NCBI GenBank assembly: GCA_023251725.1
Contig: JAHEYG010000024.1
Span: forward strand, 1-38,300
Origin: Sphingobacteriaceae bacterium
GTDB lineage: Bacteria > Bacteroidota > Bacteroidia > B-17B0 > Aurantibacillaceae
Reading direction: 5' to 3'
DNA: 38,300 nucleotides
Under the pieces are notes generated by a model. It saw nothing but the letters and a program-made list of their open reading frames with translations, had not been told where the DNA came from and ran no database searches. Of the stretch, positions 18,001-24,608 are shown one piece after another; positions within the stretch are counted from its first letter, which is position 1; every line of letters begins with the position of its first letter. The translations under genes were made by a program, and so were the position numbers.

Positions 18001-18612
18001 TCGGTATTGCATTAACACATCCGACTTTTCTTTTTCAGAAAACGATTTCCATTCTGTTGCGGAAAATGTTTTTGTATTTTCTTCGCAATGGGCATTTACT
18101 TTTGCGTTTCCGTTTTTTTCAAATTCGGCAATAAGGTTTTCAATTTTTTCAGCTTTGTCGGAAGTTTTATTGTACCACGAATTAAATAACTGAATAAAAA
18201 TCCATTGTGTCCATTTATAATAATCAGGATTTGAAGTACGAACTTCTCTGTCCCAATCAAACGAAAAACCAATTTTATCTAATTGTTCGCGGTAACGTTG
18301 AATGTTTTGATAAGTTGTTGTTGCGGGATGTTGTCCGGTTTGAATGGCGTATTGCTCAGCAGGTAAACCAAAACTATCGTAACCCATGGGATGCAAAACA
18401 TTAAAACCTTTGTGGCGTTTGTAGCGCGCCATAATATCGGAAGCAATGTAACCTAAAGGATGCCCAACATGCAAACCCGCGCCCGAAGGATAAGGAAACA
18501 TATCTAAAACATAATATTTTGGCTTGGAAGAATTATTTTCTGCTTTAAATGTTTTGTCTTTGTCCCAGCGTTCCTGCCATTTTTTTTCTATATCTCTAAA
18601 GTGATATTCCAT
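15091..18612 (-). CDS. leuS: Leucyl-tRNA synthetase with in-frame DUF559 nuclease insertion
   Basis: Charges tRNA-Leu with leucine. The 1173-aa protein keeps HVGH (48-51, the HIGH motif) and KMSKS (942-946), and the long segment before KMSKS is normal for Bacteroidota LeuRS. ATG at 18612 is chosen because MEYHFRDIEKKWQ is the usual N terminus; an upstream in-frame start at 18666 adds 18 unrelated residues. Residues 290-464 are foreign: 175 codons carrying a DUF559/Vsr-like endonuclease domain, placed between RSEGTSLT and ISVFTTRPDTIFG at the entry to the CP1 editing domain. A second foreign peptide (about 588-602, NSPLLGRGVGGEAE) comes from a solo copy of the same repeat. The frame is intact throughout and the flanking LeuRS sequence looks functional. 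The gene is surely essential unless another copy exists. Confidence 0.95.
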   Translation of the reverse strand: MEYHFRDIEKKWQERWDKDKTFKAENNSSKPKYYVLDMFPYPSGAGLHVGHPLGYIASDIMARYKRHKGFNVLHPMGYDSFGLPAEQYAIQTGQHPATTTYQNIQRYREQLDKIGFSFDWDREVRTSNPDYYKWTQWIFIQLFNSWYNKTSDKAEKIENLIAEFEKNGNAKVNAHCEENTKTFSATEWKSFSEKEKSDVLMQYRITYLGEAYVNWCPALGTVLANDEVKDGVSERGGHPVERKLMKQWSMRITAYAQRLLDGLEKIDWSESIKETQRYWIGRSEGTSLTFSLIPGPSPREKGEEANLDRDSSREKGEEARNDENSEKENKKKYFWQTADPTIYEALKQFARSNRQPQTVAEDKLWQLIRNKNLGIKFRRQHPIGTYIADFICLEKMLIIEVDGEIHEQTKEQDEKRTNILNSLGFQVIRFSNKEILNNIDSVITKIKNTMSSPLLGRGVGGEAEISVFTTRPDTIFGVSFVTLAPEHELVSQITTAEQKNAVDDYIEKAKNRSERERQAEVNKVSGVFTGAFVEHPFTGNKIPVWVGDYVLAGYGTGAVMAVPAHDERDFKFAKHFNLPIPKVIEPPINSPLLGRGVGGEAENSYDEKEGKLINSDFLNGLEVKAAIKKAIEEIENKNLGKGKINFRLRDAVFGRQRYWGEPIPIYYKDGIPHAMPENELPLVLPDVDKYLPTEDGEPPLARAKDWKYKNQFDYEWTTMPGWAGSSWYFLRYMVQDVKHIKPENDKAIADKKALDYWGNVDLYIGGSEHGTGHLLYVRFWTKFLHDLNFISVNEPAKKLINQGMIQGMSELRYVPKETFSEYSVNNQNNHIIMGISTNIDEINKLIEPILPKIEISNSKPLGVTSIFVSADLVKNSNDYYKSHVDINYVETNTLDILKYFKYKENTDIEFYICKEGCWVNGLFYSYGTDEKSTFKTKSEVEKMSKSKKNVVTPVSYTKENGERFDGVVDSFGADTLRLYEMFLGPLEQSKPWNTNGITGVSGFLKKLWKLYTNVNDETPNKAELKTLHKTIKKITEDIDRFSFNTSVSSFMICVNELTELKCNKRSILESLLILVSPYAPHIAEELWNQLGHKESIALEPFPMFNETYLVESAFNYPVSFNGKTRFFQEYDLSLSKEDIEKEIMSLEQTQKYLEGKTPKKIIVVHNKIVNIVV
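16807..16846. repeat. Solo copy of the DUF559-element end, in leuS
   Basis: These 40 bases are identical to 17221-17260, the left end of the DUF559 element, in the same orientation and 414 bp away within the same gene. The copy is read in frame as NSPLLGRGVGGEAE inside a LeuRS loop before INSDFLNGL. Confidence 0.85.
17221..17745 (-). mobile_element. DUF559 nuclease insertion element inside leuS
   Basis: A 525-bp segment beginning TTCAGCCTCACCCCCGACCC at 17221 and ending at 17745 with the inverted counterpart TTCAGCCTCATCCCCGGCCC read on the other strand: terminal inverted repeats whose outer ten bases are identical. Each end also holds its own hairpin, CCCCTCTCC/GGAGAGGGG (17238-17258) and CCCTTCTCC/GGAGAAGGG (17708-17728), both with 3-nt loops. 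The interior encodes a DUF559 domain (PD-(D/E)XK fold, Vsr-like): AEDKLW, FRRQHPIGTYIADFIC, IIEVDGEIHEQ and GFQVIRFSN. The length is a multiple of three, so leuS reads straight through. No target-site duplication and no intein splice residues are visible. Confidence 0.8.
17641..17745. repeat. Right-end repeat of the DUF559 element, partly duplicated
   Basis: Besides the terminal hairpin at 17708-17728, a second GCCTCTTCTCC-type stretch lies at about 17656-17690. As a result REKGEEA is encoded twice in succession (REKGEEANLD, REKGEEARND). This suggests a tandem repeat-on-repeat insertion or partial duplication of the end. Confidence 0.55.
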
Positions 18613-18669
18613 TTTCTCCCACAAAGATAATGGATTCGGGCAATTGACCAAAGGGAATTTACTCAATTT

Positions 18670-19461
18670 TCAGAGTGTAAAATCGTCGGCATCGAGGCCA
18701 ACAGGAAAGATTTTTCTGTATTCTTCTAAATACAATTTATCGAGGGTAATGGTTTCGATACTTTCTTCGTTAGACTTTGTTTTGCTGATAATTTCGCCGC
18801 GCGGATTAATTATCAGGCTTTCGCCGGAATACGAAATATTATTTCCATCCGTACCAATTCGGTTCACACCAATAACGTAAGCCTGATTTTCGATGGCGCG
18901 GGCAATTAATAATTGTTTCCAGGGATAATTTCTGACTTCGGGCCAATTGGCAACATAAATTAAAACATCATACGACGGTGTATACGAACCGTTAGTCTTT
19001 GTAAAAGTATTTCGGCTCCAAACCGGGAAACGCAAATCGTAACAAACGAGCGGACAAACATTAAAGCCATTTAAATTTTTAATTAATTTTTTAGTGCCCA
19101 TCGAAAAATGTTCATCTTCGTGCGCCATTCTGAATAAATGCCGTTTATCGTAAGTGCTTACATTTCCGTTTGGCTCTACCCAAAATAAGCGATTGTAATA
19201 TTTATTATTTTCTTCTACGGCTACGCTTCCGGTAATAACTGAATTTTTTGCTTTTGCTTTTTGTTGGAGCCAGTTTAAAGTTTCGCCATTAGAAGGCTCG
19301 GCCATTTTTTTTGGATTCATGGTAAAACCGGTGGTAAACATTTCGGGCAATACAATTAAATCTGTTTTTTCTCCTATGGAAGAAATAAGGCCATCGAAAT
19401 GAGTTCGATTTTTAACCGGGTCTTCCCAATGTAAAATAGTTTGAATAATACTTACCTTCAT
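18670..19461 (-). CDS. Nitrilase-superfamily amidase (YafV / omega-amidase type)
   Basis: Carbon-nitrogen hydrolase of 263 aa. The catalytic triad is visible: E40 in VLPEMF, K106 in YDKRHLF and C140 in VCYDLRFP. HLFRMAHEDEHF and CYDLRFPVWSRN are typical of the YafV/omega-amidase group, which hydrolyses alpha-ketoglutaramate or similar omega-amides in metabolite repair. ATG at 19461 is preferred to a TTG at 19470 because MKVSIIQ is the usual N terminus. A TAAATTTG promoter box lies just upstream. It precedes leuS by 57 bases. Confidence 0.9.
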   Translation of the reverse strand: MKVSIIQTILHWEDPVKNRTHFDGLISSIGEKTDLIVLPEMFTTGFTMNPKKMAEPSNGETLNWLQQKAKAKNSVITGSVAVEENNKYYNRLFWVEPNGNVSTYDKRHLFRMAHEDEHFSMGTKKLIKNLNGFNVCPLVCYDLRFPVWSRNTFTKTNGSYTPSYDVLIYVANWPEVRNYPWKQLLIARAIENQAYVIGVNRIGTDGNNISYSGESLIINPRGEIISKTKSNEESIETITLDKLYLEEYRKIFPVGLDADDFTL

Positions 19462-19467
19462 AAACAA

Positions 19468-19475
19468 CAAATTTA
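19468..19475 (-). promoter_or_regulatory. -7 box for the amidase-leuS operon
   Basis: TAAATTTG on the minus strand matches TAnnTTTG exactly and lies six bases before the ATG at 19461. The -33 element is unclear. Confidence 0.4.
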
Positions 19476-19480
19476 AGCAA

Positions 19481-19514
19481 TTGTATCAAACTTAAGCACG
19501 AATTATTAACTTTA
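19481..19514 (+). promoter_or_regulatory. Possible promoter of the glycosyltransferase operon
   Basis: TTG (19481-19483) and TAACTTTA (19507-19514; one mismatch to TAnnTTTG) are 23 bases apart, with the ATG at 19519 four bases further on. Confidence 0.35.
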
Positions 19515-19518
19515 CATC

Positions 19519-20286
19519 ATGCCCAAAATTTCGGTCGTAATTATAACCTATAACGAAGAAAAAAACATTGCGCGTTGTCTCGATTCAGTAAAAGAGATTG
19601 CCGATGATATTATTGTTTTGGATTCGTTCAGTAAAGATAATACAAAAAAAATCTGCCTCGAAAAAGGCGCTCGTTTTTTTGAACACGCGTTCGACGGTCA
19701 TATTCAACAGAAAAACAGAGCCATCACTTATGCGCAACATCCTCACATTTTATCACTGGATGCCGATGAAGCTTTAGATGATAAATTAAAAAAATCGATT
19801 TTAGAAATAAAAGAAAATTTTAATAAAGAGGGTTATTACATGAACCGTTTAACCAATTATTGCGGCCATTGGGTAAAACATTGTAATTGGTATCCGGATA
19901 GGAAATTACGATTATGGGACAGTAGAAAAGGGGAGTGGACAGGAATAAATCCGCACGATAAATACGAAATGTTTAGCGACGATAAAAACACGGACTATTT
20001 AAAAGGCGACATTTTGCATTACAGTTATTACACCATTGAAGATCATTACAAGCAAATAGAATATTTTAGCAACATTGCTTCGCAGGCGTATTTTGACGCA
20101 GGAAGAAAAGCGCCGGCTTATAAATTAGTTTTAAATCCCGTTGCTAAATTTTTGGATCATTATTTTTGGAATCTTGGTTTTCTCGATGGAGGCGCCGGAT
20201 TTTCTATTTCAAAAATTTCGGCGTACGCCACTTATTTAAAATATAAAAAACTCAGAAATTTATTGCATGCAAAAACTGCCCGATAA
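19519..20286 (+). CDS. Family 2 glycosyltransferase (WaaE/KdtX-like)
   Basis: GT-A-fold glycosyltransferase of 255 aa acting on the cytoplasmic side of the membrane. It opens PKISVVIITYNEEKNIARCLDSV, the usual GT2 nucleotide-sugar binding start, and has the metal-binding DxD-type motif in LSLDADEALDD. NYCGHWVKHCNWYPDRKLRLW and the following HPHDKY-like stretch are typical of the WaaE/KdtX LPS-core branch. The 3' end overlaps the next gene by 20 bases. The sugar and acceptor cannot be told from sequence. Confidence 0.9.
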   Translation: MPKISVVIITYNEEKNIARCLDSVKEIADDIIVLDSFSKDNTKKICLEKGARFFEHAFDGHIQQKNRAITYAQHPHILSLDADEALDDKLKKSILEIKENFNKEGYYMNRLTNYCGHWVKHCNWYPDRKLRLWDSRKGEWTGINPHDKYEMFSDDKNTDYLKGDILHYSYYTIEDHYKQIEYFSNIASQAYFDAGRKAPAYKLVLNPVAKFLDHYFWNLGFLDGGAGFSISKISAYATYLKYKKLRNLLHAKTAR

Positions 20287-21247
20287 TTTTTCTGTTATAC
20301 TGAGTCGTACCGACAGCATTGGTGATGTTGTGCTGACTTTACCAATGGCAGGATACATAAAAAAATATTTCCCTAAATGTAAAATTATTTTTTTAGGGAG
20401 AAATTATACAAGAGATGTGGTAGCCTTATCGGAACACGTGGATGAATTTATTAGCTGGGACGAAATCAAAGTGTTGCCGAAAGCGGATGTGATTGTTCAT
20501 GTTTTCCCGTTGAAAGAAATTGCACAAGCCGCGAAAAAAGCAGGAATTAATTGGCGAGTAGGAACCACCAATCGTTTATTTCATTGGGGAACCTGTAATT
20601 ATAAAATAAAATTATCGCGCCAACATTCTCAAATTCACGAATCGCAACTTAATTTTAAATTGCTTGAATTTTTAAATATTGAAACCGATATTGCTTTAGA
20701 TGAGATAAAGAATTATTACGGTTTCACTAAAGTAAAAGATTTAGAACCGGAATGGAAAAAATTAATTAATAAAAACACTAAAAATATTATTCTGCATCCA
20801 AAATCAAAAGGCAGTGCCCGCGAGTGGGGATTTGACAACTTTTCGAAATTAATAGAAGCATTGCCGGCCGACCGTTATACCATTTTTATAAGTGGAACAA
20901 AAGAAGAAGGTGAATTAGTAAAAACATTAATTCAAAAACACCCTTCGTTAATTGATATAACAGGTAAATTTAATTTGAAACAATTTATGGCTTTTATTAA
21001 TAATTGCGATGCACTGGTAGCTGCGAGTACAGGTCCTTTGCATATTGCTGCCGCTTTAAATAAAATTGCTATTGGATTATTTTCGCCTATGAAACCGATT
21101 CATCCAATTCGTTGGGGGCCGTTGGGAAAAAACGCACATTATTTAGTTTTGGATAAGGATTGCGCTGATTGCAAAAAAAATAAAGATTGTCATTGTATCC
21201 GCGAAATTAATGTAAAACAAGTTGTAGATTTGTTGCAGATTAAATGA
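20267..21247 (+). CDS. Family 9 glycosyltransferase (heptosyltransferase-like)
   Basis: ADP-heptose:LPS heptosyltransferase-family protein, 326 aa, GT-B fold. N-terminal ILSRTDSIGDVVLTLPMAGYIKKYFP and C-terminal AASTGPLHIAAALNKIAIGLFSP with WGPLG are family hallmarks. Such enzymes extend the lipopolysaccharide inner core. A small cluster of cysteines near the C terminus (CADCKKNKDCHC) could bind a metal. It overlaps the GT2 gene by 20 bases and the SDR gene by four (ATGA), so the three genes are likely translationally coupled. Confidence 0.92.
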   Translation: MQKLPDNFSVILSRTDSIGDVVLTLPMAGYIKKYFPKCKIIFLGRNYTRDVVALSEHVDEFISWDEIKVLPKADVIVHVFPLKEIAQAAKKAGINWRVGTTNRLFHWGTCNYKIKLSRQHSQIHESQLNFKLLEFLNIETDIALDEIKNYYGFTKVKDLEPEWKKLINKNTKNIILHPKSKGSAREWGFDNFSKLIEALPADRYTIFISGTKEEGELVKTLIQKHPSLIDITGKFNLKQFMAFINNCDALVAASTGPLHIAAALNKIAIGLFSPMKPIHPIRWGPLGKNAHYLVLDKDCADCKKNKDCHCIREINVKQVVDLLQIK

Positions 21248-22041
21248 GTAATTATAAAGATAAAGTAATTTGGATAACCGGCGCTTCCTCCGGAATTGGC
21301 GAAGCGTTGGCTTTACAATTTGCTAAACAAGAAGCACGATTAATTTTATCGGCCCGCAGAGAAGAAGAATTAAAAAGAGTAGGAGCGCTCACAAAATTAC
21401 CGGACTTAGATTTATTAATTCTTCCCTTCGACTTATCAGATACTTCAAAAGCCACTGCACTCGCTGCGCAAGTGATGAATAAATTCGGGCGAATAGATAT
21501 ATTAATTAATAATGGCGGACAGAGTCAACGTGCAGAAGCTCTGGAAACGGATGAAGCAACAGAAAGGAAATTAATGGAAGTAAATTATTTCAGTATTATA
21601 AATATTACCAAAGCGGTTCTTCCGTATATGATTCGAAATAAATGCGGAAAAATTGTGGTAATAAGCAGTGTAGTTGGAAAATTCGGCTTTTATTTACGTT
21701 CATCTTATTCAGCTGCCAAACATGCGCTGCATGGATATTTTGAAAGTTTACGATTGGAAATAGAAAAAAATGGAATTCATATCTTGATGGTTTGTCCTGG
21801 TAAAATAAAAACCAATGTTTCGGTTAATGCTGTTGGAGAAAAAGGCAAAACACATAATGTAATGGATGAGAGTCATAAAAATGCTATGAGTGCCGAGGAG
21901 TGTGCCCGCCAAATTATGAACGGAATTAATAATAACCAAGAAGAAATTTTTGTTGGAGGAAAAGAATTGGCGATGTTAAGGATACGGCGTTTTTTCCCCA
22001 ACTTATTTTCAAAGATGATTAGAAAACAAAATCCTTTTTAA
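21244..22041 (+). CDS. Short-chain dehydrogenase/reductase
   Basis: Classical SDR of 265 aa: cofactor-binding TGASSGIG near the N terminus, NNGG (the NNAG position), catalytic Ser in ISSVVG and YSAAK with the catalytic Tyr and Lys. The sequence RSSYSAAKHALHGYFESLRLEI and a C-terminal hydrophobic/basic tail resemble the DHRS7-like membrane-associated group. NAD(P)-dependent oxidoreduction of an unknown alcohol or ketone. It ends the operon; the boundary of the mobile element lies 19 bases downstream. Confidence 0.9.
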   Translation: MSNYKDKVIWITGASSGIGEALALQFAKQEARLILSARREEELKRVGALTKLPDLDLLILPFDLSDTSKATALAAQVMNKFGRIDILINNGGQSQRAEALETDEATERKLMEVNYFSIINITKAVLPYMIRNKCGKIVVISSVVGKFGFYLRSSYSAAKHALHGYFESLRLEIEKNGIHILMVCPGKIKTNVSVNAVGEKGKTHNVMDESHKNAMSAEECARQIMNGINNNQEEIFVGGKELAMLRIRRFFPNLFSKMIRKQNPF

Positions 22042-22059
22042 TTTTTTTGTTCAGCCATT

Positions 22060-22096
22060 GTTGGTGTTATCAGGTAATTATATACGTGTGCGACCA
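22060..22096 (+). repeat. Left terminal inverted repeat of the transposon
   Basis: A 37-bp segment from GTTGGTG to GTGTGCGACCA that is the reverse complement of 24885-24921 with only two mismatches. Weaker similarity continues about 15 bases inward (ATCAATGAAA against ATATGAAA). Confidence 0.85.
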
Positions 22097-22134
22097 CATC
22101 AATGAAAAGTTTAAAATCAATTACTTTAGCATTT

Positions 22135-22239
22135 TTATTTTTTCTTTTTGGGCTTAGGTTTAGGATTACCTTTAACAGACGCTTTCATAATTTCTTCAAA
22201 CGTCTTAGAAGCCTCTTTAGGTGTTTTCTTTTTAGCCAT
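22135..22239 (-). CDS. 34-aa lysine/proline-rich small protein
   Basis: A small ORF starting at ATG 22239, eight bases after the stop of the XRE gene, in the same operon. It begins MAKKKTPKEASKTFEEIM and ends KGNPKPKPKKKK, so it has a basic start, a short amphipathic middle and a basic Pro/Lys tail. The tight spacing and the non-random composition support translation. No function is recognised; nucleic-acid binding is a guess from charge alone. Confidence 0.5.
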   Translation of the reverse strand: MAKKKTPKEASKTFEEIMKASVKGNPKPKPKKKK

Positions 22240-22247
22240 ATACAAAT

Positions 22248-22457
22248 TTACAAAAACTCTTTTACATCCAGTTTTAAAACGCCTGCAATACTTTTTAATG
22301 TTAAAATACTTGTATTAACCTGACCAAGTTCAATACGACAAAGATTTGACATATCGGTTTTACACAATTCACTTAGCTTTCGTAATGAAATTTTATTTGC
22401 CATTCGGGCAGATTTTATTTTTATTCCCATTTCCTTTAAATATTCTCCGTTACTCAT
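22248..22457 (-). CDS. XRE-family HTH regulator (transposase operon)
   Basis: A 69-aa single-domain Cro/C1-type DNA-binding protein with the five-helix pattern: GIKIKSARMANKISLRKLSELCKT, then the recognition helix around MSNLCRIELGQ, then LKSIAGVLKLD. Its ATG overlaps the transposase stop (TAATG), so it should be translated with the transposase. It is a candidate for the repressor that binds the operator in front of the transposase gene. Confidence 0.88.
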   Translation of the reverse strand: MSNGEYLKEMGIKIKSARMANKISLRKLSELCKTDMSNLCRIELGQVNTSILTLKSIAGVLKLDVKEFL

Positions 22458-23380
22458 TATTTAGTAATTAAGGTTTTATATTGTAATGTCCCTTCACAGT
22501 TAGCCAAAGCGGTTGCAAAACGTTCATCTTGGAGTGCTTCTCTATTATTAAATCTGAAAGCCGATTCATCACAGTACCGTTGTAAATGTTTTGGACTAAC
22601 AAAGTGATGAATACCATTAATTTGTTTTTTCAAAATATTCCAGTAACCTTCAATATTATTTGTGTGAACTAATATTGTGTCTTTACGAACATATTGTTTT
22701 TGTCTATGGTTAATAGTTTTGTGTTCATATAAGTTTTTTACTCTGTTATAAGCATGATGCTCATCAGTTACCATAATACTATCAGGAGCAATAAATTCTT
22801 TTACTGCCTCGGTGATATTCTCAATATTAGTTTGGGGGATTACTTTCGTTTTAACTTTTCCTTCTCGTTGAATTGCCCCTAATACCATAGCTTTTTTACC
22901 TATACCGCCTTTACTTGTACGTTTATTTTTATGTTTGTTTGATTCTTTACCGCCGACATAAGTTTCATCAATTTCACAAATACCCTCTAATAATTCGGGA
23001 GCGTTGTTAGACAGCATCTTTCTTATTCTATGATTTAAATGCCAAGCAGTCTTTTGAGTAATTCCTAACCAACTTGCTAATTGTAAACTTGAAATTCCTT
23101 TGCTATGTACCGATAAAATATAAGTCGCTAAAAACCATTTTGTCAATGGAAGCTTTGAGTTTTCATAAATCGTACCCACAGTAACAGAAAATTTTTGTCT
23201 GCATTCTTTCTCTTTGCATTTGAAAATTTTATTGTTAGTAGCAAAACGTTTTACATTTACAGAACCGCAACATGGGCACGCAGGAGTTCCGTTCCATCTC
23301 TGTAATTCTAAAAATTCTCTGCATTTTTCGTCTGTATTAAAGTGCTTTTGAAATTCGAGTATTGATTTAAAAGTTTTCAT
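22457..23380 (-). CDS. IS1595-family (ISXO2-like) transposase
   Basis: Full-length transposase of 307 aa. The N-terminal zinc ribbon has C35, C38, C55 and C60, followed by an HTH segment (about 95-122) and an ISXO2-like catalytic domain. Catalytic acidic residues D138 (EIDETYVGGK) and D206 (VTDEHHAY) are present, with the family's third-position motif HTNNIEGYW (N242/E244) and the following GIHHFVSPKHLQRY...FRFNNR block. No frameshift or stop is seen, so it may be active. A canonical promoter (TTG-N20-TATATTTG) with an overlapping operator lies directly upstream. Confidence 0.95.
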   Translation of the reverse strand: MKTFKSILEFQKHFNTDEKCREFLELQRWNGTPACPCCGSVNVKRFATNNKIFKCKEKECRQKFSVTVGTIYENSKLPLTKWFLATYILSVHSKGISSLQLASWLGITQKTAWHLNHRIRKMLSNNAPELLEGICEIDETYVGGKESNKHKNKRTSKGGIGKKAMVLGAIQREGKVKTKVIPQTNIENITEAVKEFIAPDSIMVTDEHHAYNRVKNLYEHKTINHRQKQYVRKDTILVHTNNIEGYWNILKKQINGIHHFVSPKHLQRYCDESAFRFNNREALQDERFATALANCEGTLQYKTLITK

Positions 23381-23381
23381 A

Positions 23382-23402
23382 GTGTACCAGTTTTATGGTA
23401 CA
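23382..23402 (-). promoter_or_regulatory. Operator at the transposase start
   Basis: GTGTACC-N7-TGGTACA, containing a perfect TGTACC/GGTACA dyad, begins two bases from the start codon and touches the -7 box. The same pattern occurs at the second XRE gene (24839-24859). Confidence 0.65.
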
Positions 23403-23431
23403 AATATACGATTAGGTGCTTATTCGAGCAA
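23401..23431 (-). promoter_or_regulatory. Transposase promoter
   Basis: On the minus strand TTG (23429-23431) and TATATTTG (23401-23408) are 20 bases apart, a textbook Bacteroidota -33/-7 arrangement, 20 bases upstream of the ATG. Confidence 0.65.
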
Positions 23432-23596
23432 CATCTTTTTTCCAAAAAGGCAACAAGTTATCAACACACGACGACATATATTTTAAAATATTCATCAATC
23501 AGATATTGTAATTATATTAAAATCAATAAGTTATATAAGTATTAAGACATAAGAAGATATAGTTCACAATACATGAATTTATTTTAAGCAAAATGT

Positions 23597-23624
23597 TTTG
23601 GCGTTAGATATTTGTTTATATTTG
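23597..23624 (+). promoter_or_regulatory. Promoter of the passenger gene
   Basis: TTTG (23597-23600) and TATATTTG (23617-23624) are 16 bases apart, 20 bases before the ATG at 23645. The AT-rich 160 bp between this and the transposase promoter hold a 14-bp palindrome (ATATTTTAAAATAT, 23478-23491) and nothing else recognisable. Confidence 0.45.
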
Positions 23625-23644
23625 TCATACTAAAAAAAATAATT

Positions 23645-24388
23645 ATGGCAGAAGAACAAGAAAATAATACAGGTCGGTCTTATCCCGCTGAAACAATAGA
23701 GAATTGTTTTGCGATTGTTTCAGAAATTTATAACACAAAGGCAGATGCATTTGTTTACCTTAACGATATATGCGCAATCGTTGGAAAACCTAAAGGAACA
23801 ATGATTTTAAAAATTTCGGCTTGTGTACAATATGGTTTTTTACAAAACCAATCAGGAAAAGGGTATCAAGCAACTCCGTTGTTTACTTCAATTTTATCTC
23901 CTGAATTTGAATCTCAAAGACGACCACGTCAATTAGAAGCCTTTAATAATCCTCAATTATATAAAAATCTTATTGAGAGATATAATAGTAAGCCGTTACC
24001 TCCTTCATCAGGAATAGCTAATATCCTTTTGGAATATGGCATACATGAAAATTCCCGATTAAAAGCTGCTAACATTTTTATAGAAAATTGTAATTATTTA
24101 GGAATTAATGAAGGGGGAAGGCTTAGATATTTTATACCCAATATTAATAATACTGAAAATAATAATGGAAATAGTGAAGTAAGTGATAATGATTTAAAAA
24201 ATAAACAAAATCCCGCAGTACCTCAAACCATATTTGAACTTCCAATTGATTTAGGCGGGAATACTGCCTATTTAAGATACCCAAGAAATATTACAACAGC
24301 AGAAATTAAAATTCTGAAAATAATGCTTGATGCAACATTAACAGCTTTAGAAGCAAGACAAAAAATAACTAATGATGTTTTGCCATAA
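23645..24388 (+). CDS. Transposon passenger protein of unknown function
   Basis: 247-aa soluble protein. ATG 23645 is chosen over an upstream start at 23612, which would lie inside the promoter. Three parts can be seen: residues about 10-85 look like a winged-helix domain ending in QYGFLQNQSGKGYQATPL; residues about 90-165 are a second helical segment (NPQLYKNLIERYNS...AANIFIENCNYLGI), in the style of DUF5343-like proteins; then an Asn/Ser-rich linker and a short C-terminal domain (ELPIDLGGNTAYLRYPRNIT plus helix). No catalytic motif is visible. It may bind DNA or RNA as an adaptor. It lies directly upstream of the structured segment 24389-24588, and the two may be one transcription unit. Confidence 0.7.
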   Translation: MAEEQENNTGRSYPAETIENCFAIVSEIYNTKADAFVYLNDICAIVGKPKGTMILKISACVQYGFLQNQSGKGYQATPLFTSILSPEFESQRRPRQLEAFNNPQLYKNLIERYNSKPLPPSSGIANILLEYGIHENSRLKAANIFIENCNYLGINEGGRLRYFIPNINNTENNNGNSEVSDNDLKNKQNPAVPQTIFELPIDLGGNTAYLRYPRNITTAEIKILKIMLDATLTALEARQKITNDVLP

Positions 24389-24393
24389 AAAAT

Positions 24394-24412
24394 GCCCCGC
24401 TGTACACGGGGC
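24394..24412 (-). terminator. Intrinsic terminator (minus strand)
   Basis: GCCCCG and CGGGGC pair around a 7-base loop, and on the minus strand the stem is followed by ATTTTTT. It would stop transcripts coming from the second XRE gene. Read on the plus strand the stem lacks a T-run. Confidence 0.55.
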
Positions 24413-24561
24413 AGGGGTGCTTGATGCCGCTTGGAGCGGTTTAATGATGGTCGGTCATTTATTCACAGTTCAACTCTGTGGCATCCCGCAATTTTAATAT
24501 TCCGTTTGCTTGCGGGCTTTCGGAAAATCCAAAGTCAGGTTTCATTTCCTGTCGTTTGGTG

Positions 24562-24588
24562 AAAAGGGGAAGTAGTACTCCCCTTTTT
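24562..24588 (+). terminator. Intrinsic terminator (plus strand)
   Basis: AAAAGGGGA (24562-24570) and TCCCCTTTT (24579-24587) form a perfect 9-bp stem with an 8-base loop and a terminal T-run. It would end the passenger gene / structured RNA transcript ahead of the convergent XRE gene. Confidence 0.65.
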
Positions 24589-24608
24589 GCATTTACAAAT
24601 GTACGAAA

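Larger units (their letters stand above)
24389..24588 (+). ncRNA. Candidate structured RNA with tRNA-like cloverleaf
   Basis: About 200 nt, visibly richer in GC than its surroundings, with consecutive stems. GATGC (24423-24427)/GCATC (24481-24485) closes a multiloop holding CGCT-TGG-AGCG (24428-24438), AATGA-7nt-TCATT (24443-24459) and CACAG-TTCAACT-CTGTG (24464-24480). The last has the exact geometry and loop sequence of a tRNA T-arm and abuts the closing stem as in tRNA. Then follow CCGCAA/TTGCGG (24486-24491/24510-24515), CAGG/CCTG (24536-24551) and a terminator-like hairpin (24562-24588). It is not a canonical tRNA: the acceptor-like stem has 5 bp, the D-like loop is 3 nt and U33 is missing. 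Transcription is not proven and strand is inferred from the terminator. Confidence 0.4.

Noticed and set aside
18613..18666. An 18-residue N-terminal extension of LeuRS
   Set aside because: The family N terminus is MEYHFRDIEKKW at 18612. The upstream residues show no conservation with it and lie in the gap to the amidase gene.
22102..22323. A plus-strand 73-aa reading frame
   Set aside because: It is antisense to the 34-codon ORF and the XRE gene; its composition (Phe/Leu runs) reflects the Lys-rich opposite strand.
24423..24485. A tRNA gene
   Set aside because: The T-arm-like and anticodon-like arms fit, but the acceptor-like stem has 5 bp, the D-like loop only 3 nt, position 33 is G rather than U, and no 3' CCA follows. 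I list it as a structured RNA candidate instead.
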